From Candidatus Bipolaricaulota bacterium (lineage in GTDB: Bacteria > Bipolaricaulota > Bipolaricaulia > UBA7950 > UBA9294), in NCBI GenBank assembly GCA_030612175.1, contig JAUWOJ010000009.1, positions 1 to 27,755 on the forward strand: 27,755 nt of DNA, read 5' to 3'. Shown here one piece after another: positions 1 through 7,214 of the stretch. The notes under the pieces are model-generated. The model searched no databases. It was not told where the DNA came from and worked only from the letters and a program-made list of their open reading frames with translations. The position numbers were made by a program, and so were the translations under genes. Numbering within the stretch: position 1 is the stretch's first letter; every line of letters starts with the position of its first letter.

Positions 1-315
1 AACGCCTAGCATCGACGATGAATCGCTCGTGTTTAGCTCTACATATGCGCTCCACTTCATCCCATGCCTCGACATGAAATCGCAGCAGTTTGTCATCAAT
101 CTCAACCAACTCTGCCCTCACGTTTACTCGCATTCCCACTGCTGTTGCTGCCAGATGATGGAGGTCAATGTGGGTGCCAACTGTCTTCTGGCCAGCCTCG
201 CAGAACCCGACAAGGACCGGAGTTGCCAGCACTTCAACGAGACCGCTCCCCAAGGCGCTGGCTAGGTGCTCAGCCTTTACCACCCATTTCATTTCTCAAC
301 CCCGACCTTCAGCAT
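1..315 (-). CDS. FlK-like (fluoroacetyl-CoA type) thioesterase, 3' end cut by window edge, 5' end split by a frame change
   Basis: The frame starting at ATG 292 stays open to base 1 (97 codons) but has no stop inside the window. The peptide reads ...ALGSGLVEVLATP...VGFCEAG...VGTHIDLHHLAATAVGMRV..., then a strand ending in a KHERFIVDA motif. This is the hot-dog fold pattern of the fluoroacetyl-CoA thioesterase family, with the Thr of ATP, the Glu of CEAG and the His of HHLAAT in the expected catalytic order. Family members usually begin with an MLKVGL-like stretch. Here that stretch (MLKVGVEK) starts at ATG 315, behind a good GGAG site (plus strand ctcc 321-324), but is one frame off. It ends at a TGA (291-289) that overlaps ATG 292. 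Either the gene is frameshifted, or it carries a sequencing error in the A-rich stretch, or translation restarts at the overlap. Likely role: hydrolysis of an acyl-CoA or house-cleaning of a toxic acyl-CoA; the substrate is unknown. Family call is fairly sure. Confidence 0.72.
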
Positions 316-346
316 CAATGCTCCATCTTTCTACTTGGTACGCAAG

Positions 347-374
347 AGAATAATTTACCACTGGGGACGGGCAA
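347..374 (-). promoter_or_regulatory. Possible promoter of the thioesterase gene
   Basis: On the minus strand TTGCCC (369-374) is followed after 16 nt by TATTCT (347-352). The predicted RNA start near 340 gives a leader of about 25 nt that contains the GGAG site before ATG 315. The -35 element lies inside the hairpin of the plus-strand terminator. Motif match only. Confidence 0.35.
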
Positions 375-419
375 CTTTTCATGTGGATACTGCCCGAAAA
401 GTAGCCTGTCCCTTTTTTT
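364..419 (+). terminator. Strong intrinsic terminator reading on the plus strand
   Basis: A 17-nt arm (364-380) and its partner (396-412) pair with one G-T wobble and one mismatch around a 15-nt loop. Seven Ts follow at 413-419. The T run lies only on the plus-strand side, so the structure terminates rightward transcripts. On the minus strand it would be preceded by As and followed by mixed sequence. No plus-strand gene is visible upstream in 1-363. It sits just beyond the 3' end of the minus-strand deacylase gene, where it could block antisense reading. Confidence 0.7.
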
Positions 420-423
420 ATGC

Positions 424-936
424 TTATGCTTCCTCATCTTGTCTCGTGATTTTGGGCACGGGCAGTACCGTGTAGCGGTGGCCGGTGATGAGAAGAAGTC
501 GCTCGATGTCACTTCGGCGAATCGCCAGCGTACTGGTGTTCACCAATGGATGACATCGTAGAACTTCTGCCTTCCAGAGGTCCGCATCCAGAATCACCTC
601 GACGGCGCTTTCGATGTCATTAACGATGGCTAACAGGCTAACCGCGCCAGGCTCAATGCCGAGATACTTCTTGAGTCGCTCTGATGACGCGAAGCTAAGA
701 TTCGAGACTCCAAGTGCGCGAGAGAGAGATTTCAGATCAACTGACGTATCGTATCTTACCACTACAAGGAAATGGCGACGCCCTTTCTTGTCTCTGACAA
801 GCAAGTTTTTGGTGTCGGTGCCCGGCACTGGAGGAACAAGCTGTTCGGCCTCTTCACAAGTGAATACCGGTGGATGGTCGACACGTTCATACTCGATAGA
901 GTGCTCGGCAAGGAATTGATAGATATTCATAATCAT
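424..936 (-). CDS. YbaK/PrdX-type aminoacyl-tRNA deacylase
   Basis: A 170-residue protein matching the YbaK/ProRS-associated editing domain over its whole length. It has an N-terminal VDHPPVFTCEEAE stretch, then TDTKNLLVRDKKGRRHFLVV, LSFASSERLKKYLGIEPGAVS and CHPLVNTSTLAI, the usual ordered landmarks of the PrdX/ProXp-ala group. These free-standing enzymes remove wrongly attached amino acids (typically Ala on tRNA-Pro) in the cytoplasm; exact specificity cannot be read here. Two ATGs are available (936 and 930), and neither has a Shine-Dalgarno site. A -10-like hexamer ends 10 nt before ATG 936, which favours that start on a leaderless mRNA. It is divergent from the MFS gene and probably monocistronic. 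Confidence 0.88.
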   Translation of the reverse strand: MIMNIYQFLAEHSIEYERVDHPPVFTCEEAEQLVPPVPGTDTKNLLVRDKKGRRHFLVVVRYDTSVDLKSLSRALGVSNLSFASSERLKKYLGIEPGAVSLLAIVNDIESAVEVILDADLWKAEVLRCHPLVNTSTLAIRRSDIERLLLITGHRYTVLPVPKITRQDEEA

Positions 937-1234
937 TCAGAAAGAAGGATAACGATCTGTGCGCATCCCTGCAATGTGGCAGCACAGGTACTCCGCGTAT
1001 TGCTTGATGCTGCCGCTAACTTCTTGGGGTGCGTGTCTCGCATATCGACACAGGTGCTCTTGTGCGCCATCCCACAGATTAAGTATTAAGCGAATAGTCG
1101 TGTTGGGTTATAGCTTTTCGGATGATACTAGGCTACCATCAGCGCTAACGTAGAATGTGGTAGAGACAAGAGGAAACGCCAGAAATAGAGCTCTAACTCT
1201 GACACCTTGCCAAACCATTCTGCGAAAGGCTCAT
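937..1234. other. Divergent intergenic region between the deacylase and MFS genes
   Basis: About 300 bp without a convincing gene. Short open frames here have no start context or recognisable product. It must carry the divergent promoters. The deacylase promoter is proposed at 947-974. I see no strong promoter for the MFS gene, only weak TA-rich elements around 1100-1135. Confidence 0.5.
947..974 (-). promoter_or_regulatory. Possible promoter of the deacylase gene, giving a leaderless mRNA
   Basis: Minus strand TTGCAG (969-974), a 16-nt spacer and TTATCC (947-952), then 10 nt to ATG 936. The transcript would begin within a few nucleotides of the start codon. The -10 is weak, so the case rests on the same arrangement recurring at other genes in the window. 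Confidence 0.35.
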
Positions 1235-2455
1235 GTGAAGAGCACGAGTAACCAGTCGAAATACAAGTGGTATGTGCTTGCTCTGTCCGCATTGACCCAC
1301 TTCTTTGCGGTCGCCATGCCGACGATGTGCATGCCTGTTCTCTTCAAGGAGATATCCGAGGATTTGGGGCTGAGTCTCCTTCAGATAGGCGCGATATGGG
1401 GCGTGAGCTCTGTCAGTGGCATTCTCACGGGACTGATTGGTGGTTCACTCGGCGACCGGTTTGGATCAAAGCGCACTCTAGGGCTAACCTGCCTGTTAGT
1501 TGGAGTAGCTGGTGCACTGAGGGGACTCTCGGGAAGCTTTGCCACTTTGACAGTGACTGTCTTTCTGTTTGGCTTCTTGGTCCAAGCTATACCAACAAAC
1601 GTTCACAAGACTTGTGCCACCTGGTTTTCATCACGGCATTTGGGGCTGGCTAACGGCATTGTATCAATGGGTATGGCGCTTGGCTTTCTGGTCGGGTCAA
1701 TGATTAGTGCTACAGTATTATCTCCCTGGCTTGGTGGCTGGAGGAATGTCTTGTTTTTTTACGGTCTCATCTCGATTGCAGTCAGTGTCCTGTGGCATTT
1801 CATACAGCCCATGCCTGGTAAGGCTCCGTCAGCTAGTAGCGCAAGCACGGTGTCGCTGCGCCAGGCATTGTCACATGTAGTCCGCCTCAGGAGTGTGTGG
1901 CTTCTTGGACTAGCCATGTTGAGCATAGGAGGCTGTCTCCAGGGAATGTTCGGGTATCTGCCATTGTATTTGCGGGAGATAGGATGGCCGGCGACCAGCG
2001 CTGATGGGGCGCTGGCCGCTTTCCACGGGATTAGCGCGGTTTTCGTTATTCCACTGGCCTTGCTGTCCGATAGGCTTGGCTCAAGGAAAGCGGTTCTCAT
2101 TGCAGCCACGCTAATGACTGCGATTGGAGTAGGACTGTTGTCCATTGCTCGGGGCCCCGCGGTTTGGCTCTCTGTGGCGGTTGCAGGCATCGTTCGTGAT
2201 GGCTTCATGGCAGTCCTTATCACCATGATTATAGAGATAAAGGGAGTTGGAGTAACTCGTGCCGGAACAGCAGTGGGGCTAGTAATGGTCTTTTCCCGAC
2301 TGGGTGGCCTTGTTTCTCCTCTCCTTGGCAACAGCTTGGCTGATATCAATCCAGGATTACCCTTTATTTTCTGGGCAGCTCTGGCCCCTATGGCCTTATT
2401 TGCTCTTTATTTCGTCAAAGAAAACAAGGCACGAAAGCCGATAATTGGCCAATAA
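1235..2455 (+). CDS. Major facilitator superfamily transporter
   Basis: A 406-residue integral membrane protein with about 12 hydrophobic helices. The MFS loop-2/3 signature GGSLGDRFGSKRTL follows helix 2, and a second copy-like motif LSDRLGSRKAV sits in the C-terminal half, as expected for two six-helix bundles. WFSSRHLGLANGI and LGGWRNVLFFYG resemble the CynX/nitrate-type or organic-anion MFS subgroups; the substrate cannot be assigned. I chose GTG 1235 because AAAGG lies 5 nt upstream and the protein then begins just before helix 1. An ATG at 1157 would add 26 residues unlike a transporter N-terminus. It converges on the homoserine dehydrogenase gene with 30 bp between stops. Confidence 0.9.
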   Translation: MKSTSNQSKYKWYVLALSALTHFFAVAMPTMCMPVLFKEISEDLGLSLLQIGAIWGVSSVSGILTGLIGGSLGDRFGSKRTLGLTCLLVGVAGALRGLSGSFATLTVTVFLFGFLVQAIPTNVHKTCATWFSSRHLGLANGIVSMGMALGFLVGSMISATVLSPWLGGWRNVLFFYGLISIAVSVLWHFIQPMPGKAPSASSASTVSLRQALSHVVRLRSVWLLGLAMLSIGGCLQGMFGYLPLYLREIGWPATSADGALAAFHGISAVFVIPLALLSDRLGSRKAVLIAATLMTAIGVGLLSIARGPAVWLSVAVAGIVRDGFMAVLITMIIEIKGVGVTRAGTAVGLVMVFSRLGGLVSPLLGNSLADINPGLPFIFWAALAPMALFALYFVKENKARKPIIGQ

Positions 2456-2485
2456 TACTACATACTACACAGGTACCATAACAGC

Positions 2486-3526
2486 CTATGAGGTGGTGAT
2501 ATCCAGGATGTCGCGTAACATTGTCGCCGCGGAAGGGATCGGAGTAGTCTCCTTGATAATCGCAGTGATAGTCCCGTAAATGTCGGTGTGATAAACGATT
2601 CCCATCTCTTTTCTATCGAGACGTCCCAAGGGATGCTCAACTGGAAGGGCGCATGGCTCAACCACAAGTGTGTACGTTCCATTCTCTGTTCGTGTGGCGA
2701 CAGCAAGAAGCCGCATCTTTCGCCCATGTTCAGCTTGTCGTCTCACCAAGTTGGGGTCAATCCCCCTGATGCCCTTTCGGTTGACATCCTCCAGGTGAGC
2801 TGGAAAACCAAGGACCGAATTAGCCAGGATGACAAGTTTTGCTGCCGCATCCCAGCCATCGATATCCCAACCTTCGTCCGCCTCAAGCACACCTTCTGTC
2901 CGCGCGCGAGTGAGCGCATCTTCCCAGGTGGTACCCTCACTAAGAAGGTCAAGGATAAGTTCGGTAACAAGATTGGGAATCGTCTGGATGCAGCTGATCG
3001 TGGCTCCACGCAGGTCCCGCATCCCGAGATAGAGCACAGGAAGTCCGCCAGCGACCGTCCCGCCAAAGCGAAGACATACGCCGTGCTTTGCCGCGAGCTG
3101 GGTCAGTTCCTGGTAGGCAAGAACAATCGGCCCTTTGTTCGGCGTCACGACGTGCATGCCTCGGGAGAGGGCGGTGCGGATGCATGACATTCCTGGCTCG
3201 CCAGCGCTATCCAGGTGCACAGGGGATGCCTCGCAGAGGATGTCGGCCTTCAGTCTGGCGACAAGCGACAATGCACTAATGCCTCTCTTGCCTGCCTCCG
3301 GGTAGTCGCCCACGGATCCGCCTGCCTCCTTGCTCCGAACGAGGTTCTCAAGATCAAGACCACCGGGGTCCTCGGCGATACCATGGGAGTCTGCCGCGCC
3401 AACCACGCGGAGATCGAGACCATAGGATGCGCGAAGCGCGGAGCCCTTCTTAGAGAGAAGCAGCACAAAACGCCGGCCCAGATTTCCCACGCCAACGAGC
3501 ACAATCCGTATTGTCCGCTCTCTCAC
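2486..3526 (-). CDS. Homoserine dehydrogenase (short form, no ACT domain)
   Basis: A 346-residue protein with an N-terminal Rossmann motif GVGNLG (about residues 12-17), the TPNKGPI loop carrying the family's conserved Lys, GTVAGGLPV, and EADEGWDIDGWDAAAKL with the acidic and Lys residues of the catalytic domain. Homoserine dehydrogenase reduces aspartate semialdehyde to homoserine with NAD(P)H in the cytoplasm, on the way to Thr and Met. There is no C-terminal ACT domain, so feedback control by Thr through that domain is not expected. The C-terminal loop, usually glycine-rich (GPGAG-like), reads IIKETTPIPSAATML here. GTG 3526 is chosen because GGAG lies 6 nt upstream and the Rossmann strand follows. 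Further-upstream starts would translate the 7-bp repeat block. No other Thr pathway gene is nearby. Confidence 0.87.
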   Translation of the reverse strand: MRERTIRIVLVGVGNLGRRFVLLLSKKGSALRASYGLDLRVVGAADSHGIAEDPGGLDLENLVRSKEAGGSVGDYPEAGKRGISALSLVARLKADILCEASPVHLDSAGEPGMSCIRTALSRGMHVVTPNKGPIVLAYQELTQLAAKHGVCLRFGGTVAGGLPVLYLGMRDLRGATISCIQTIPNLVTELILDLLSEGTTWEDALTRARTEGVLEADEGWDIDGWDAAAKLVILANSVLGFPAHLEDVNRKGIRGIDPNLVRRQAEHGRKMRLLAVATRTENGTYTLVVEPCALPVEHPLGRLDRKEMGIVYHTDIYGTITAIIKETTPIPSAATMLRDILDITTS

Positions 3527-3692
3527 TCCTGTCTCCTCTTGCAGCTTCAAGAGATGCATGCAAGACCATATATCATCCTCCGTCTTTCTGCAAGGCAACT
3601 GGTGTATGAGGTGTTCCCCGCGGCTGCGCGAACAGTCATCGGCATTTGTCAAAAGGGAGGACCTCTGTCCTGCAACCAAAGCGGAAAAAGAT

Positions 3693-3860
3693 AGTCGGCA
3701 GTCTGGAGTCGAGAAGCAGTCGGCAGCCAAAACCAGTTGAATAGTCAAGTAGTTGAATAGTTGATTGGTTTGATTCGTTCAATTGGTTAAGCAAGGAAGG
3801 GCGAACTGAAAACTGACTACTGACAACTGATAACTGATTGGTTGAATAGTTGAGTGAGTG
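3693..3860. repeat. Degenerate 7-bp tandem repeat block (three motif families)
   Basis: ACTGA recurs at 3805, 3812, 3819, 3826 and 3833, an exact 7-bp period with variable last two bases (ACTGAAA, ACTGACT, ACTGACA, ACTGATA, ACTGATT). AGTCGGC, AGTCTGG and AGTCGAG lie at 3693, 3700 and 3707, with another AGTCGGC at 3718. GTTGAATAGT occurs at 3736, 3752 and 3841. Stops interrupt most frames and nothing looks coding. Such heptamer arrays resemble the short tandemly repeated repetitive (STRR) elements known from cyanobacterial intergenic regions. That is a likeness of form, not proof of kinship. Confidence 0.75.
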
Positions 3861-4110
3861 CAACGAACGGGCGAGAGAAAAGCTTCATGTCAAAAGGAGG
3901 TCGTTATTCCACCGCGTACCTTGCGCGGAGTGTGAGGAGCCCAATTATTGTTGGTTCACCTAGTGTGCTGTGAAGTTAAGTTGCGGTGTGTATAGACGGC
4001 GAGTACCATTTAGCCGTGCAGCACGGGCGGGCCTCAATCGCTGTTCTTGTACTTCCGATGCGAAGCGGCTCCGGATCTAACTTGGTGGCGCTAACCGTGC
4101 AAAGTTACAG
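3861..4110. other. Intergenic region upstream of the AEC permease
   Basis: About 250 bp with no recognisable gene. It holds a CCGCG/CGCGG hairpin with a 7-nt loop near 3912-3928 and a near-perfect palindrome around CCGTGCAGCACGG near 4013-4025. A 28-codon open frame (ATG 3887 to TGA 3971-3973) has no good ribosome site and no recognisable product. An AAAGGAGG at about 3893-3900 is not followed by a usual start codon. No riboswitch consensus was recognised. Confidence 0.4.
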
Positions 4111-4116
4111 GTGATC

Positions 4117-5013
4117 ATGTTGTTTCTCGATGTCATAATGCCGGTTGTCTTGGTTGCTGGTGTTGGCTATGTCTTCGCTCGATGCATAAAGCTTAGAACG
4201 ACTACGGTAACTAAGCTTGCCTTCTATGTGTTCACTCCAGCGCTCATCTTCCAGTCTCTTGTTACTCACTCAATTACGGTAGAGGACTTTACGTACACTT
4301 TGATATTCCTGGCGATTGTATTCGCGATCCTGTTCGTCCTTAGTCTGGTAGGACTGCGGCTTCTCGGATGGGATCCAGAAACAAGAGCTGCATCGATTCT
4401 TTCTCTTTGTTTCAATAACACAGGCAATTACGGGCTTCCAATTCTCCTGTTCGGCTTTGGTGAGGCTGCGTTCACGTTGGGGGTCATCTACATGGTAACT
4501 CAGATGGCATTCGTAGTGATCTTCGGTGTTGGCGTCGCCAGCTGGCAAAAGGGGATATCCGTTCGAAAACTGATGTTGAGCATTCTTAAGGTTCCCTGGT
4601 TGTACGCGTTCTTGCTTGCGTTGGTTGTTCGCGCCTTTTCCATTTCGCTTCCGCTTGCGATTTCACGGCCGATCGAATTACTGGCCCAGGCAGCAATTCC
4701 TCTTCAGCTGGTGCTTTTGGGGATGGTCCTCTCCGGGGTCCGTGTCCGGGGCCTGCTTCACCAAGCGGCGCTCCTAACAGCAGCCAAGTTGCTCATCCCA
4801 CCTATTGTTGCTTGGGGAGTGACAGCTGCTCTTGGGATCGAAGGGCTGTTGCGGGCGGTGTTGATTGTCGAAGCGAGTACCCCCACCGCAGTCAACGCCC
4901 TTATCCTCTCGCTTCAGTACGACCGACGACCCGATCTCACTGCCTCGGTGGTACTGCTAACCACAGTGGGTAATCTGGCGACAATGAGTGTGTTGCTCAC
5001 GTTACTGCGGTAG
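4117..5013 (+). CDS. AEC-family (auxin efflux carrier-like) permease
   Basis: A 298-residue very hydrophobic protein with about ten membrane helices in two five-helix halves. LAFYVFTPALIFQSL in helix 2 and the CFNNTGNYGLPI motif in the first half are hallmarks of the AEC family (bacterial malate/malonate permeases and auxin carriers). The C-terminal half has EASTPTAVNALILSLQYD, matching the second-half signature. It should transport a small organic acid or amino acid-like substrate across the inner membrane; direction and substrate are unknown. ATG 4117 aligns with the usual family start; GTG 4111 is the alternative. The AGGTG just upstream is closer than ideal. It stands alone and converges on the kinase gene. 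Confidence 0.9.
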   Translation: MLFLDVIMPVVLVAGVGYVFARCIKLRTTTVTKLAFYVFTPALIFQSLVTHSITVEDFTYTLIFLAIVFAILFVLSLVGLRLLGWDPETRAASILSLCFNNTGNYGLPILLFGFGEAAFTLGVIYMVTQMAFVVIFGVGVASWQKGISVRKLMLSILKVPWLYAFLLALVVRAFSISLPLAISRPIELLAQAAIPLQLVLLGMVLSGVRVRGLLHQAALLTAAKLLIPPIVAWGVTAALGIEGLLRAVLIVEASTPTAVNALILSLQYDRRPDLTASVVLLTTVGNLATMSVLLTLLR

Positions 5014-5054
5014 AGGAGGGCGTGGCTTTCGCCTTCTCATCTCACGGAGTGGAA

Positions 5055-5077
5055 AGCCAAAATGGGCCGTATTGGCT
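5055..5077. terminator. Weak hairpin between the convergent permease and kinase genes
   Basis: AGCCAA (5055-5060) and TTGGCT (5072-5077) form a 6-bp stem around an 11-nt loop. There is no clear T run on either side. It may slow or end transcription between the convergent genes, but the evidence is thin. Confidence 0.25.
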
Positions 5078-5096
5078 CTGTGGATGAATGGAAAGA

Positions 5097-5672
5097 CTAG
5101 GTAAAGAGAGGAAAAGGCTTGAGCTCAGGGACCCTTTTCCTGCGGGTGCGCCGCACTTTAAGGACTCGTGTGCTCTGTCGCGGCTGAACTAGCGGAGCCT
5201 CCTGGATTAGTTCAGCGAATCCCTCATCTTCACCGATCTCCTCATAAGAACGATAGATGCGGTTGTAGCGAGCGCGATCAAATCCACTCACGCGGACTTG
5301 CGGATATCTCGAGGCAAGTTCCCGGAGTTGGGCTTGTTTCCGTTTGTAGAGGGTTTCAAGGGGCAGGAGGGGCATCACATGGGCAACCGGCTCGCGTCCA
5401 GAGGCAAGCGCCACCTCAATCAAGGAGAATCTCTCCTCGCGTGTTAGATTGGTATTGTCGACACACACGACTTCCGCGCGCGATTCAACTGTCTCCACAA
5501 GGACAGCGGCGAAGATCCGATCCACGGCCTCTTCATAGGAAAGGTCAAAGTCCCGATTGAAAACCATCCGCCGAATGTGATCCTTTGACACCACTGCCCA
5601 CTCTGGGTGGCTCTCACAAAAAGTCGTTTTCCCCGACCCGGAGTGGCCAATTAAGACAACCAGTTTTTTCAT
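5097..5672 (-). CDS. P-loop kinase of the polynucleotide kinase-like (AAA_33) group
   Basis: A 191-residue protein starting MKKLVVLIGHSGSGKTTF, with the Walker A loop GHSGSGKT at about residues 9-16. VVSKDHIRRMVF follows, then EVVCVDNTNLTREER, where DNTN is the substrate/Mg-side motif typical of T4 polynucleotide kinase 5'-kinase-like and zeta-toxin-related P-loop proteins. The C-terminus is rich in Arg/Lys (VLKVRRTRRKR), which would suit nucleic acid contact. Substrate unknown; it could phosphorylate a nucleic acid end or a small molecule. ATG 5672 is preferred because AAGGGG lies 7 nt upstream. GTG 5696 would add eight residues. No toxin or antitoxin partner is visible beside it. Confidence 0.8.
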   Translation of the reverse strand: MKKLVVLIGHSGSGKTTFCESHPEWAVVSKDHIRRMVFNRDFDLSYEEAVDRIFAAVLVETVESRAEVVCVDNTNLTREERFSLIEVALASGREPVAHVMPLLPLETLYKRKQAQLRELASRYPQVRVSGFDRARYNRIYRSYEEIGEDEGFAELIQEAPLVQPRQSTRVLKVRRTRRKRVPELKPFPLFT

Positions 5673-5704
5673 CTTGTGCCCCTTCACCTCGTTCACCCGG
5701 TAGA

Positions 5705-5733
5705 AGTATGGCAGAACACCACTCTCAGATCAA
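5705..5733 (-). promoter_or_regulatory. Probable promoter of the kinase gene
   Basis: Minus strand TTGATC (5728-5733), a 17-nt spacer and CATACT (5705-5710). The RNA would start near 5698, leaving a leader of about 25 nt with the AAGGGG ribosome site before ATG 5672. Confidence 0.5.
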
Positions 5734-5969
5734 GTCAGCGTTTCAGGGAAGGGGAATGGACAAGTGTATCCACAGAAAGTGGCCCACATGGCTGTCCGCG
5801 ACATTGGTGTGCCAGTTGCCGTGTTATTGAAGCATTCGCTGTAAGGCGCTGCTGCTTCTGCTCTTGTTGAACACAATGCGCGACTTCGATCATATAGGTC
5901 GGCCCGAGACTGTTTTCACGGACAAGCAGATCGCCTCACGTTCTTAGACCCGCTCAGCATTTCAGCAAG

Positions 5970-5998
5970 TTGGCGTAACGCTGCAAAGATGGTATCCT
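5970..5998 (+). promoter_or_regulatory. Probable promoter of lapA with extended -10
   Basis: TTGGCG (5970-5975), a 17-nt spacer and TATCCT (5993-5998) preceded by TGG, an extended -10 feature. The start near 6005 gives a leader of about 14 nt containing GGAGG directly before ATG 6019. Confidence 0.55.
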
Positions 5999-6018
5999 GC
6001 TAGTAATTGGAGGGTCTA

Positions 6019-6264
6019 ATGAAGGGAAAGCTTCTTAGTGTCTTGGTTATTGGTGGTCTTGTAGCGATCTTTATCGTTGCGAACTTCGGTCAGGTAGATA
6101 TTACTTTCCTTGGATGGAAGGTTAGCGCTGCTCGACAACAGCTATACTCAGGTCTCGTAATAGCAGGGTTTGTTGCTGGAGCAATAGCTAGATCTATGTT
6201 TAGTAGGCGATGTTATGTTGCTCCACAAGATAACACTCCCCCATCGCCTGAAGAACTTGAATAG
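6019..6264 (+). CDS. LapA-domain (DUF1049) small membrane protein
   Basis: An 81-residue protein with two membrane helices (about residues 4-22 and 40-58). Between them lies the pattern VANFGQVDITFLGWKVSAARQQL, matching the DUF1049/LapA consensus of an Asn, alternating Val/Ile and FLxW before a second glycine-rich helix. In E. coli, LapA works with LapB/FtsH in controlling LPS synthesis; in other bacteria the family is mostly uncharacterised. The C-terminal tail is short, cytoplasmic and rich in Pro and Glu. ATG 6019 has GGAGG 5-6 nt upstream; a TTG at 6009 lies within that site. It is a single gene ending in a terminator. Confidence 0.82.
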   Translation: MKGKLLSVLVIGGLVAIFIVANFGQVDITFLGWKVSAARQQLYSGLVIAGFVAGAIARSMFSRRCYVAPQDNTPPSPEELE

Positions 6265-6276
6265 AACCTATTGGCC

Positions 6277-6319
6277 GAGCGAGGCACACAAAATGTGGTT
6301 GTGCCTCGCTCCTTATTCT
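6277..6319 (+). terminator. Intrinsic terminator after lapA, between convergent lapA and hflC
   Basis: A perfect 12-bp stem (6277-6288 with 6300-6311) around an 11-nt loop, followed by the T-rich CTTATTCTC. On the minus strand, serving hflC, the same stem would form but is not followed by a T run. It is therefore best as a lapA terminator and weaker for the long minus-strand operon. Confidence 0.72.
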
Positions 6320-6324
6320 CTCTG

Positions 6325-7212
6325 TCAGTTGCTAGGTTGTTCTTCCTTCTTTTCTTCAGCTAAGTTGTCCAGGAAACGGAGATAGTCCGACTTAGTGGAG
6401 AGCACGATAGAAGTATTACCCTTAAGCGCTGTTTCATAGGATTCCAGGGTACGCCAGAATTGGTAAAAATCCGCGTCCTGGTTATAGGCGTTGGCATAAA
6501 TCTCCAAAGCCCGCGCATCCCCTATTCCCATTTCTTCTTCGGCTGCTTTGCGTGCATCCGCTAAGATAATCTCTCGCTCCTTATCTGCTTGCGAGGTGAT
6601 TATCTTTGCTGCTTCCTCTCCTTCAGCTCTAAGCTGAGCAGCAATCCTCTCTCTCTCAGAACGCATCCTGGCAAACACTGCTTGCTCAATTTCAGTTGGC
6701 AAATCTGCGCGTTTGATGCGCACATCAATTAGCTTAATCCCAAACTTTATCAACTTAGCACGACTGGTCGCCGTTACCTCCTGCAAGTACACCAGCCGTT
6801 TCTCTGAAACGATTTCGTCCAGGCTGTGCTTGGCCAAGACATCGCGCAAGTCCGAGTAAACGATATCATCGATGCGGCTCTGTGCAGTTGAAATCCTTCC
6901 CCCATTAGCTTCGATGAATAGTTGCGGTTCCCCTACTCGCCAAATAGCATAGTTATCGATGGTTAATCGTTTCTGATCAGAGGTGAGGATGTCACGTGGC
7001 TGAATGTCATAACTAAGGACACGGTCGTCAAGATAAACAACCTTATTGATAAATGGTATTTTGAGTTGGAGGCCTGGTTGTTCAACCACTCGGATAATCT
7101 CTCCAAAGCGAAGAACTGCAGCCTTCTTGGTCTCATCTACAGTAAAGGTAAACAAGTTGAAAACAATCAATGCTGCTACTACTATCCCAACAAAGATTAC
7201 TAGCTTACGCAT
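6325..7212 (-). CDS. hflC: HflC, SPFH/band-7 membrane protease regulator
   Basis: A 295-residue protein with one N-terminal membrane helix (about residues 4-24), then an SPFH/band-7 domain with VDETKKAAVLRFGEIIRVVEQPGLQLKIPF and DDRVLSYDIQPRDILTSDQKRLTIDNYAIWRV, the classic HflC landmarks. A long charged helical stretch follows (about 185-240; AVFARMRSERERIAAQLRAEGEE). HflC and HflK form a large cage-like complex around FtsH and affect turnover of membrane proteins. The ATG follows GGGAGG, and the gene starts 2 nt after the hflK stop, so the two are co-translated. It is the last gene of the minus-strand operon. The ftsH gene itself is about 10 kb away in this window. Confidence 0.95.
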   Translation of the reverse strand: MRKLVIFVGIVVAALIVFNLFTFTVDETKKAAVLRFGEIIRVVEQPGLQLKIPFINKVVYLDDRVLSYDIQPRDILTSDQKRLTIDNYAIWRVGEPQLFIEANGGRISTAQSRIDDIVYSDLRDVLAKHSLDEIVSEKRLVYLQEVTATSRAKLIKFGIKLIDVRIKRADLPTEIEQAVFARMRSERERIAAQLRAEGEEAAKIITSQADKEREIILADARKAAEEEMGIGDARALEIYANAYNQDADFYQFWRTLESYETALKGNTSIVLSTKSDYLRFLDNLAEEKKEEQPSN

Positions 7213-7214
7213 GG

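Larger units (their letters stand above)
5673..6018. other. Divergent intergenic region between the kinase and lapA genes
   Basis: About 345 bp with the two divergent promoters at its ends (5705-5733 and 5970-5998). The middle, roughly 5740-5965, contains no credible gene, repeat or strong hairpin that I can see. Confidence 0.5.

Noticed and set aside
64..561. 165-codon plus-strand open frame
   Set aside because: It runs antisense across the thioesterase and the deacylase end and through the terminator; its product resembles nothing.
1759..2349. 196-codon minus-strand open frame
   Set aside because: Antisense to the MFS gene and without any family features.
2588..3187. 199-codon plus-strand open frame
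   Set aside because: Antisense to homoserine dehydrogenase, whose frame is the well-conserved one.
3890..3960. T-box-like sequence (ACCGCG with a nearby hairpin)
   Set aside because: The full T-box core (GGTGGNACCGCG) and the antiterminator pairing are missing, and the downstream permease would be an unusual target.
3887..3973. 28-codon open frame downstream of the heptamer repeats
   Set aside because: Weak start context and no product; the internal AAAGGAGG is not followed by a start codon.
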